This document shows positions 1 to 6,349 of a stretch of DNA of 8,804 bases, piece by piece. A program made the translations under genes and the position numbers. Position 1 is the first letter of the stretch. Each line of letters opens with the position of its first letter. Location of the stretch: positions 1 to 8,804 of the forward strand of contig CAZART010000169.1 of the NCBI GenBank assembly GCA_964487555.1, given 5' to 3'. The notes beneath the pieces were generated by a model. That model had not been told where the DNA came from, searched no databases, and was given only the letters and a program-made list of their open reading frames with translations. The stretch comes from CAZART01 sp964487555. GTDB lineage: Bacteria; Bacteroidota; Rhodothermia; Rhodothermales; VXPQ01.

Positions 1-2
1 TG

Positions 3-3000
3 AGCCACGCCTATCCGGAGCCGACCTTCACGACAACCTTTGGCGCCATTGAAGGAACCGTCTACGACGGCGAAAACCCCGGTGCGACGGTAGCAGGCGC
101 GCTCGTCATTGCCCTGGAAGACGGCAGCACGACGGAGGCCGTCCATGCCTACAGTGACGAAAACGGCTTCTACCACATCCCCGGGCTGCCGTCCGGCAAA
201 AGCTACAAGGTTCTGCTTCGTCCGTTAAACGGGGCGGTTTTCGGGACGAACATGCAGCCCGGCCACGTCTCGCAGCGGATGCACGACATGACGACGAAGA
301 CGGACTATCCCGGCGAGTGGTACAACGGCGGTGACGAGGCGGCTGAACCGGGAATTGACGACCCGTCCCAATTCACGTTAGTCGCGGTAAACTCCGTCGC
401 ATCCGGCATCGATTTCTTTACCAACATCGACGAGACCCCTCCATCGGTGACCGGAGTCTCGCCGAAGCAAGGCGACGCCGGAGTCAGTACCACGACACAG
501 ATCGTGGTGGGCTTCTCGGAAGCCGTCGATCCGGCTACGTTTGAATCGAGTTTCTTGCTTTCGAGCTCGGAGGGCGGCGTGGTGACCGGCAATACCATCT
601 TCATCGAGGATAAAACTGCCGTATTCACACCCGACAATGAGCTCGCCCATAGCACGCTCTACACGATTGAAATTCTCCCCGGAGTGAAGGACTTCAAGGG
701 GAATGCATCTACCGAGACCTTATCGAGTACGTTCACCACGAGAGATCCCGATACGACGCCCCCGGCCATGACGGCCATCGAGCCGTCTGATACCGCGACC
801 GACGTCTTTATCACCAGCGACGTGACGGTCGCGTTTTCGGAATCGATAGATCCTTCCACCGTTACGGCGTCTTCCTTCCAGGTGCTGAACGGCACGACGG
901 CCGTTGCCGGCACGATTTCGCTCGAGCAGAACAACACGGTCGCGGTGTTCGATCCGGACCCGAACCTTCTGGAAGGCGTGACCTACACGGTTAATCTCAC
1001 AGCCGATATCGAAGATCCGGCTGACAACGCGCTTCCGCCAGCCTCGACGTCCTTCGAAACGGTCGCTCACGCAGATCCCCTAATCGAATTCATCGGTCCA
1101 GCCGACGGAGCAACAGACATAACAGTGGAGACGCCGGTGCTGATCGATTTTTCCGAGCCCATTAACCGTTCGAGCTTTGAATCGCATTTCACGCTCACGG
1201 ACAGCGACGGGGCGGCCATCCAGGTAGGCTACGAGTACCTTAATCTGGACTCGAGGGTCGTCATTCGGCCGGCGTCTTCGTTGAGTTTTGCCGAGACGTA
1301 CAGTGTCGTCGTGGCGGCCGGCGTGCTGGACGTGTCTGCATCGGTTGGAACCCTCGCATCATCGTCTATAACGACATTCACGACCGCCGCCTCCGTCCAG
1401 AACCCATCGATCACGTTCGTTTCCCCACCGAGCGCAGCCGTCGGTACGACGGTCTCGATTGGAGGCGAAGGTTTCGACCCCGATCCGAGCAAGAACACTG
1501 TGTCTTTCAACGGCACCATCGCAACGGCCTCGGCGTCGACGCTTACGAGCATCACGACGACCGTGCCGCTGGGCGCCACCTCAGGCGACCTCACGGTTAC
1601 GGTCGGATCGCGGACAAGCGACGCCTTCCATTTTGACGTCGTGGAGCCGATCGATCTTGAGAATGCCGCCATCGCCGAGACGTCGACCGGCGGCAGCACG
1701 CAAGATGTGGATATGTCGCCGGACGGCACCCGGGCCTATGTGACGAACCCGTCGACGAATACGGTTTCGATCATTGACCTGGTATCCGCGAGCAACATCG
1801 GGTCGATTGCCGTCGGCCAGAAGCCGCTGAAAATCGCGGTTCACCCTTCCGGCACGCGCGCGTACGTCACGAATTTCGATGATCACACGCTGTCGGTAAT
1901 CGATCTTACGACAGAACCGGAGCAGGTCGTCGCGACCATTGCCGTAGGACTCAATCCGACCGGCGTTGCGGTGACACCGGACGGGAGCCGCGTATACGTC
2001 GCAGGTTTCACGTCCAGGCTCATCACGGTCATCGACGCGGATCCGACGAGCGGCGCCTACAACAACGGCATCGCGCAGACGTCGACAGGAGGAAGCAACA
2101 CGGACCTCGCATTTTCCCCCGACGGCACGCTCGCCTTCGTGACGGGATCTGTCGGCGTGACGATCATCAGTACGGATCCGACGTCTGAGACGTATAATAG
2201 CGCCATCGCTGAGACAAGCACGGGAGGCTCGTCCGAAAGCGTTGAATTCTCTCCGGACGGCACCTTTGCCGTGGTCGTCACCTCAGACGGGGCCATCCTT
2301 ATCCTGGATGCCAACCCGAACAGTAGTGCGCCGTTCCAGGCCATTGCGGAGACGTCGACGGGAGGCAGCACGAGCGACATCGAGTTTAGCCCCGATGGCA
2401 CGCTCATCTTTGCGACGAATTTCGAGTCCGGTACGGTTACGGTGTTGGAGATAAATTTCTCGGCCGAGCCTGATCCAATCGCAGCAAGCAAGGAAGGCAC
2501 GAAAACCGAACCGGTCACGGGTTTGAACATCGTCATCACACCGATCGCTACGTTCGACGTCGGCGACGGTCCCGAGGGCATCGTGTTGGATCCGAACCGA
2601 GGAACGATCGTCGTCGCCAACTCGCTGTCCAACGACGTTTCGATCATCAAATTCAGTCCGACGCCCGAAGAGCGGATTCATCTTCTTATCGCGGGCGTCA
2701 ATACACTCGCCGACGCGGGTGCGTTAGGCCAGGGCGAGAGAAGCTCGCTGATCGCGCAGCTTGAGTCCGCGTTGGGCTTCATCGAGAAAGGCAAGATGAC
2801 GGACGCGGTCAAGAAGCTAGAGACGTTCATCCATCTGGTAAACGGCGGAGTAGACAAGGGCCGAATCGATCCGGATACCGGCGAAGCGCTGATCACGGAA
2901 GCCGAGCTCGTGATCCAGCAGCTGGACGGGTCGGCGTCGAAGGGCGGTGTCTCGGAGGCGTCCGAAGAGGAGCTTCCAGACGCCTATCGGCTGGCACAGA

Positions 3001-3257
3001 ATTACCCAAATCCGTTCTCCGGGACAACGGCCATCGAATACGACATCCCCGACGCGGCCATCGTGAGGCTCGAGATTTACGACGTGCTCGGCCGCCGCGT
3101 GACGACGCTCATCAACGGCGAGCAGGAGCCGGGCCGCTATGCCGTGACGTGGGATGGCACGGGAGCCGACGGCATACGAGCAGCGAGCGGGCTGTACCTG
3201 TGCCGCATCCAGGCGGGCGAATTCGAACAGGTGCGAAAGATAATGATCGCGCGATAG
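3..3257 (+). CDS. Large multidomain T9SS-secreted surface protein (Ig-like, IPT/TIG, beta-propeller, FIMAH), 5'-truncated
   Basis: The frame is open from the left edge to TAG at 3255-3257, so the N-terminus and any signal peptide lie outside; 1,084 residues are visible. In order: a carboxypeptidase-regulatory-like domain (about 14-80; GxIxGTVYDG, DENGFYHIPGLPSGKSY); three SbsA/Big_5 Ig-like domains (about 145-246, 250-355, 357-462), each opening with a 'P..G.td...' and 'I.V.FSE.IDP' pattern; an IPT/TIG domain (about 466-547); seven beta-propeller blades (about 556-885; SPDGTRAYVTN, SPDGTLAFVT); a FIMAH-like helical segment (about 887-975); and a T9SS type A sorting domain (991-1084; QNYPNPF, VLGRRV, GLYLCRIQAG). 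The sorting domain implies outer-membrane translocation and surface anchoring or release. No catalytic domain is visible. The first residues (SHAYPEP) resemble what follows a matrixin-type metalloprotease domain, but that is a guess about unseen sequence. Adhesion, scaffolding or polymer binding is the likeliest role for the visible part. Confidence 0.9.
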   Translation, partial: SHAYPEPTFTTTFGAIEGTVYDGENPGATVAGALVIALEDGSTTEAVHAYSDENGFYHIPGLPSGKSYKVLLRPLNGAVFGTNMQPGHVSQRMHDMTTKTDYPGEWYNGGDEAAEPGIDDPSQFTLVAVNSVASGIDFFTNIDETPPSVTGVSPKQGDAGVSTTTQIVVGFSEAVDPATFESSFLLSSSEGGVVTGNTIFIEDKTAVFTPDNELAHSTLYTIEILPGVKDFKGNASTETLSSTFTTRDPDTTPPAMTAIEPSDTATDVFITSDVTVAFSESIDPSTVTASSFQVLNGTTAVAGTISLEQNNTVAVFDPDPNLLEGVTYTVNLTADIEDPADNALPPASTSFETVAHADPLIEFIGPADGATDITVETPVLIDFSEPINRSSFESHFTLTDSDGAAIQVGYEYLNLDSRVVIRPASSLSFAETYSVVVAAGVLDVSASVGTLASSSITTFTTAASVQNPSITFVSPPSAAVGTTVSIGGEGFDPDPSKNTVSFNGTIATASASTLTSITTTVPLGATSGDLTVTVGSRTSDAFHFDVVEPIDLENAAIAETSTGGSTQDVDMSPDGTRAYVTNPSTNTVSIIDLVSASNIGSIAVGQKPLKIAVHPSGTRAYVTNFDDHTLSVIDLTTEPEQVVATIAVGLNPTGVAVTPDGSRVYVAGFTSRLITVIDADPTSGAYNNGIAQTSTGGSNTDLAFSPDGTLAFVTGSVGVTIISTDPTSETYNSAIAETSTGGSSESVEFSPDGTFAVVVTSDGAILILDANPNSSAPFQAIAETSTGGSTSDIEFSPDGTLIFATNFESGTVTVLEINFSAEPDPIAASKEGTKTEPVTGLNIVITPIATFDVGDGPEGIVLDPNRGTIVVANSLSNDVSIIKFSPTPEERIHLLIAGVNTLADAGALGQGERSSLIAQLESALGFIEKGKMTDAVKKLETFIHLVNGGVDKGRIDPDTGEALITEAELVIQQLDGSASKGGVSEASEEELPDAYRLAQNYPNPFSGTTAIEYDIPDAAIVRLEIYDVLGRRVTTLINGEQEPGRYAVTWDGTGADGIRAASGLYLCRIQAGEFEQVRKIMIAR
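435..1388 (+). repeat. Three tandem SbsA/Big_5-like Ig domains within the surface protein
   Basis: Three consecutive units of roughly 100-106 residues start near 435 (TPPSVTGVSP), 750 (TPPAMTAIEP) and 1074 (DPLIEFIGPA). Each carries a core of the form 'V.V.FSE.IDP..' (GFSEAVDPATF, AFSESIDPSTV, DFSEPINRSSF) and ends in a 'F.T' strand just before the next unit. This is the usual look of SbsA-type Ig-like domains, which act as rigid spacers in secreted proteins. The units have diverged at residue level and give no obvious long DNA repeats, so they are old duplications. Confidence 0.7.
1671..2369 (+). repeat. Repeated IAETSTGGS motif in beta-propeller blades
   Basis: Four copies of I-A-[E/Q]-T-S-T-G-G-S start at 1671, 2070, 2205 and 2343. 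The last three are spaced 135 and 138 bases apart, one blade each. The first and second are 399 bases apart, or three blades, and the two blades between carry a plain 'IAVG..P' instead. Each motif is followed by a 'SPDGT' turn. At DNA level three of the copies share much of 'gagacgtcgac', while the 2205 copy uses other codons (gagacaagcacg). The motif therefore probably marks a conserved turn at the start of a blade, with recent duplication or gene conversion of some blades. Confidence 0.8.
2973..3254 (+). other. T9SS type A C-terminal sorting domain
   Basis: The last 94 or so codons show the standard pattern of the type IX secretion sorting domain: LAQNYPNPF at the start (YPNPF codons at 3003-3017), a 'T.IEYDIP' strand, 'L.IYDVLGRRV', a 'G.y.v.WDG' segment, and a final 'SGLYLCRIQAG ... 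KIMIAR'. This family signal is recognised by the outer-membrane T9SS translocon of Bacteroidota and relatives and is normally cleaved on export. It is the best lineage marker in the window. Confidence 0.92.
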
Positions 3258-3678
3258 CTTGCGCCCGAGCCGTTCGAGCACGCGGCGGCGCTGCGCGCTG
3301 TACGCCCTCGTGAACGTCGGATCGATCTCGATCGTCCTCGCATAGTGTTCGGCAGCCTGCTTCAGATCGCCCTGCTCTTCAGAGATCGTGCGTCACCGAC
3401 GGCTCGGCCGGCTCGCTCGAAAGCGCCGCCGCCATCTCTTCGCAGCTCTGAAATCGCTCGGCCGGTTTCTTCGCCAGCGCACGCGTGATCACTCGATCGA
3501 CGGATTCGGGAATCGAGGCATCGAGCTCCCTCGGCGCACCGGGTCCTGGTGCATGACCGCATACATCTGTGCCAACGTGATGCCCTCGGGCTGATAGAAC
3601 AGCTCGTTGATGGGATGATCTTCGACGCTCGCCTCGAGCGTGCCGGTCGCATCGTCCGGAATCCTACCGTGTCGAACG
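3258..3678 (-). pseudogene. Decayed Ser/Thr protein kinase (C-lobe) with TPR remnant, frameshifted
   Basis: Read on the minus strand, three pieces lie in order. About 3678-3536 encodes 'YQPEGITLAQMYAVMHQDPV', then loses frame and meets TGA. About 3534-3382 continues in another frame with 'PRELDASIPESVDRVITR' and 'ALAKKPAERFQS', the typical last helices of a Hanks-type kinase C-lobe, ending at TGA (3379-3381). About 3386-3258 returns to the first frame with 'EEQGDLKQAAEHYARTIEID' plus 'PTFTRAYS', a tetratricopeptide repeat. One missing base near 3535-3537 and a missing CT pair (or one extra base) near 3380 would join everything into one frame. The N-lobe, catalytic loop and activation segment are absent, and the TPR frame runs without a stop into the antisense of the neighbouring gene. 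The piece is cut at both ends and cannot make an active kinase. The kinase call rests on the C-lobe signature only. Confidence 0.7.
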
Positions 3679-4155
3679 CTACCGACCGAGACGCACATCC
3701 ACATTGAACGGTTCGGGCGTGCCTTGTCTGACCTCCTTGAAACGAGGATGATTCGGATTCAGCAAGTAGTTTTTTGCGGAGGGTAAGACAGCGCTCGGTA
3801 CCTCCAATACGACCGACCGTGCCTCCTCAAACCACCGCCGTCCGATCTGTTGCGTCGAGGCCGGCCACGGAAAGGTATTCCAATCGTCGGGCAAGCCCTC
3901 CTTGCCGACATACGCTCCTACGGCTTCGAGAAGTGTCTCCTCGAAACGACACGAGACCACCACTAACTCCATCGTGATCAGGCGCGGATGCTCCACATGG
4001 ACCAGCAGCTCCAGCAGTCCTATCGCCGGTGCCTCAGCCGCATACACGACCGGAAGGCCGGCGCGATGCCATCGGCCATTGCGCTTGAGCGAGCCGGCGC
4101 CGGAATACGCACTGTATTGAAAACGGCGCTGCGTAAGGCGATATGCGGTGATCAT
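3679..4155 (-). CDS. RES-domain toxin of a RES/Xre toxin-antitoxin pair
   Basis: The 158-residue product (counted from ATG at 4155) matches RES-domain toxins in length and pattern: 'ITAYRLTQRRF' at the N-terminus, 'GRWHRAGLPVVYAAEAPAIG' around residues 27-46, then 'LLELLVHVE'. The Arg of GRW (R28), Tyr of VVY (Y38) and Glu of AAE (E41) fall where RES proteins carry conserved active-site residues. Known members of this family (MbcT of Mycobacterium, RES of Pseudomonas) degrade NAD+, so a growth-arresting NAD+-consuming activity is expected from the family. The gene lies just downstream of its antitoxin on the same strand. A GTG at 4182 would add nine residues and cut the gap to 10 bases; I prefer ATG because family members usually begin close to the 'YRL' segment. 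The stop (TAG, 3679-3681) directly adjoins the kinase remnant. Confidence 0.88.
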   Translation of the reverse strand: MITAYRLTQRRFQYSAYSGAGSLKRNGRWHRAGLPVVYAAEAPAIGLLELLVHVEHPRLITMELVVVSCRFEETLLEAVGAYVGKEGLPDDWNTFPWPASTQQIGRRWFEEARSVVLEVPSAVLPSAKNYLLNPNHPRFKEVRQGTPEPFNVDVRLGR

Positions 4156-4192
4156 CAGGGCGGCATCGCGGCTATGCACCACAGCCCGTACG

Positions 4193-4579
4193 TCATGCGG
4201 CCATGTTGTACTGAATCACGCCAAGCATGTCGCGCACTGCATCGCGACCCGGTTCGGTATCGGCGTGCCGGAGCGGCGTCTCACCTCCGAGTAGCGTCTT
4301 CTCGGTCGAAAGCCACTCGACGGCAGCGTCCATGTCTCCGTCGAAAGCCTCACCTGTCTCCTCAAGGAGCTGTACCAGGCGAATAAGGCGGTCGGATTCG
4401 GCCTGCGTCAGGCGGCCTTCGCGGCGACGGCGTGACAACGTGCGTTCGGAGATAAGGAGAAAAGCAGCGATCTCCTCCTGCGAGAGTCCAAGAATCCGTA
4501 CAATCTGGTCCAGTTCCTTATAGCGTAACCCGGTGCGAACCTCCTCAGGATCATGCCGGGGAAACGTGGCGGTATCCAT
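4193..4579 (-). CDS. Xre/MbcA/ParS-type antitoxin (DUF2384)
   Basis: This 128-residue protein precedes the RES gene. Residues about 20-60 form a helical DNA-binding part ('GLSQEEIAAFLLISERTLSR' with a basic RRR stretch). Residues about 83-124 match the DUF2384 C-terminal domain: 'AAVEWLSTEKTLLGGETPLR', then 'DTEPGRDAVRDMLGVIQYN'. In characterised pairs the C-terminal domain covers the toxin active site and the N-terminal domain binds the operon promoter, so autoregulation is likely. The gene order, antitoxin first with the toxin a few tens of bases downstream, is the usual one. The start ATG (4577-4579) has only weak purine-rich sequence upstream, common in Bacteroidota-like genomes. The family call is firm; the operator was not located. 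Confidence 0.9.
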   Translation of the reverse strand: MDTATFPRHDPEEVRTGLRYKELDQIVRILGLSQEEIAAFLLISERTLSRRRREGRLTQAESDRLIRLVQLLEETGEAFDGDMDAAVEWLSTEKTLLGGETPLRHADTEPGRDAVRDMLGVIQYNMAA

Positions 4580-5022
4580 GTCTTTGTTGGGCTGTACCGG
4601 TGCTGGTTTCGAAATAGAACGGCCTTTTGTCTACGGAGTTCCGGCAAATGTCTTACATGTGTCACCTCCACAACGTTGGCGCCGACGTACCCGACGCAAC
4701 CACCGTCTCCGCGGCGTTCGCTGGAGCGTTATGTGCCGCACTACTTTTCGGCAAGCGAATAAGCACGTTCGAAATCCACGAAGAAGCCCGCTCCGGAGGC
4801 TACATGATTTCGTCCACTGTGTGTGCGACTACCTTCTATCCCAGTAAACCGGCCCGATCCGTTTGTGAATTACAGACTCTGAGGGAATGCTTTCGCTAGC
4901 ATTGGGGACCATCGACGGGATGCTTTTCCGGTTTAACGGCCGGCCCTTCCGTAGCTTTCTTTTGCACTGGAACGCGGCACATCGCCTCTGAACCAGCGAT
5001 CGTTTCTCTTCGGCAGCGCGTC
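4580..5022. other. Intergenic stretch with no convincing gene; should hold promoters for the antitoxin (-) and enolase-like gene (+)
   Basis: Two divergent genes flank this stretch, so promoters for both should lie here, but I cannot point to a clear Bacteroidota-type -33 TTTG / -7 TAnnTTTG pair. A plus-strand open frame at 4627-4899 (90 codons, containing 'ATTVSAAFAGALCAALLFGK') has fairly GC-ending codons in its first half only and matches nothing I recognise. Short minus-strand frames are broken by stops. By eye 4800-4920 is less GC-rich than the neighbouring genes. It may be decayed or recently acquired sequence. Confidence 0.4.
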
Positions 5023-5115
5023 ATGAACCGCAAACGTCTGTACTCCCGGCGGGATTTTCTCGGCTTTGCCGCCGGGGTGGTCTCCTCCACCGCCTTCGAT
5101 CTCGCGCCGCACGCG
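5023..5115 (+). other. Twin-arginine (Tat) signal segment of the enolase-like protein
   Basis: Residues 7-18 read YSRRDFLGFAAG, matching the S/T-R-R-x-F-L-x Tat consensus, with a moderately hydrophobic region to about residue 22 and then 'TAFDLAPHA'. The hydrophobic part is short and a signal-peptidase site is not clear, so the protein could be cleaved near residues 28-31 or stay anchored. The motif itself is read directly from the sequence. Confidence 0.65.
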
Positions 5116-6300
5116 ACGCGACGGAACAGCCCGGTAATTTCGAGCCTTCGCGTCGTTCGCGTACCCGGCGAGTTCTACCGGTCGATCGGCATGAATGCGT
5201 ATGACGATGCTCCAAAAGGAAAGTCCGGCTCGATTCGTCTCGTGCAGCTCACACTCTCCGACGGAACGACCGGAATTGGCGTTGAAGGCTACTCCCGAAT
5301 TGATCAGACGAGCCGGGAAGGTCTGCGAAGCCTGATCGGCGTAGACCCCTTTGAAATCTATCAGTGGGATCGGGATCGGATCGTCGGATTCAGCGCCGAG
5401 CACGCCGCCTTTTTCGAAAATCCGCGCTTCGCCTTTGTCGAGGCGCCGATGCTCGACGTTCTTGGTAAGCTCAAAGAGAAGCCGGTCTACGCCCTCTTCG
5501 GCCCCTCCGTCCGCGAAGCCGTCGACTGCTACGATGGAACCCTCTACTTCGCCGACATTGCATCCGACGGAGACGCGAGCCTGCTCGGCGAGCTGGCCAC
5601 ACGTATCAAAGAGGATGGATATCTGGCCATCAAGCAGAAAGTGGGCCGGCCGGGCAAGTGGATGGAAGGACCGACCGGCGTCCAACGCGACATTGACGTT
5701 GTGGCCGCTGTTCGCCGGGCGGTCGGCGCTAATTTCAATCTGATGGTCGATGCCAACAACGGGTATCGGGGCAACTTCGACGGGGCCGTCCAATTCCTTG
5801 AAGCATGCGAGCCGTACGAATTGTACTGGATCGAAGAGATCTTTCCCGAGGAACTCGGGGCGTACGAGCGCCTGTTGGGCATCATGCACGAGCGCGGAAT
5901 CACTGTTCGTATTGCGGAAGGCGAGAACGTACAAGATTTCGAGCTATTTCGTCCGTTTCTCGAGGCCGGAATCTACGGCGTCGTTCAGCCCGACATGCGA
6001 ACGATGGGGCTGACAAACATCCTTCGGGGGGCGGACCTCGCCGCCTCCTACGGTGCGGCTCTCGTGCCCCACAACTGGCAGAGCGAGATGGGCAAGATCA
6101 TGAGCATCCATGCGGCTAAAATCCATCCCGTCATCACCTTTGCCGAGGACGATCGATTCCGAAACTTCGCGCTCGACGCATCCGACTACCTCTTCCGCGG
6201 CGGACGCTGGCATGCTCCCGAGAAACCTGGCTGGGGTGTTGATCTCGTCGACGGATTCGAACGCCTCGTCCGCGACGCCGAGAGCATCATCATCTCATAG
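5023..6300 (+). CDS. Enolase-superfamily enzyme (mandelate racemase/muconate lactonizing type) with Tat leader
   Basis: The 425-residue product has the standard enolase-superfamily layout: an alpha+beta capping domain (about 38-160) and a TIM-barrel (about 165-400). Ligand and catalytic positions are all present: KxK (K204, K206 in 'AIKQKVGRP'); metal ligands D243 ('VDANNGY'), E271 or E272 ('WIEEIFPEE') and E299 ('IAEGEN'); and an Asp-His pair at D324 ('QPDMRTMG') and H350 ('VPHNWQSE'). KxK plus an Asp-His dyad marks the mandelate racemase subgroup, which abstracts a proton alpha to a carboxylate; many members dehydrate sugar acids. The substrate cannot be read from the sequence. The N-terminus 'YSRRDFLGFAAG' is a good twin-arginine motif followed by a short hydrophobic stretch, implying export of the folded, Mg2+-loaded enzyme. 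No AxA cleavage site is obvious and there is no lipobox Cys. The ATG at 5023 is required to include the leader. Confidence 0.88.
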   Translation: MNRKRLYSRRDFLGFAAGVVSSTAFDLAPHATRRNSPVISSLRVVRVPGEFYRSIGMNAYDDAPKGKSGSIRLVQLTLSDGTTGIGVEGYSRIDQTSREGLRSLIGVDPFEIYQWDRDRIVGFSAEHAAFFENPRFAFVEAPMLDVLGKLKEKPVYALFGPSVREAVDCYDGTLYFADIASDGDASLLGELATRIKEDGYLAIKQKVGRPGKWMEGPTGVQRDIDVVAAVRRAVGANFNLMVDANNGYRGNFDGAVQFLEACEPYELYWIEEIFPEELGAYERLLGIMHERGITVRIAEGENVQDFELFRPFLEAGIYGVVQPDMRTMGLTNILRGADLAASYGAALVPHNWQSEMGKIMSIHAAKIHPVITFAEDDRFRNFALDASDYLFRGGRWHAPEKPGWGVDLVDGFERLVRDAESIIIS

Positions 6301-6349
6301 AACCTCATCGAGGCCGTCCTGATCTTTCCGGCAAACACGGCGGCGCACG

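Noticed and set aside
4655..4740. Integron attC-like site: on the minus strand ACATAAC ... GTTGTGG with GCG/ACG and CGT/CGC pairing inside
   Set aside because: The outer boxes depart from the RYYYAAC/GTTRRRY consensus, the stem is short and broken, and no second site lies beyond the toxin gene; chance is the better explanation.
4933..5934. A 333-codon open frame on the minus strand opposite the enolase-like gene
   Set aside because: It is antisense to a gene with a full set of catalytic residues, and its translation matches no family; long shadow frames are expected in GC-rich DNA.
6301..6349. Bidirectional terminator between the convergent enolase-like and polyketide synthase genes
   Set aside because: Only a 5-base GCCGT/ACGGC pairing with a long loop is visible and there is no T-run on either side.
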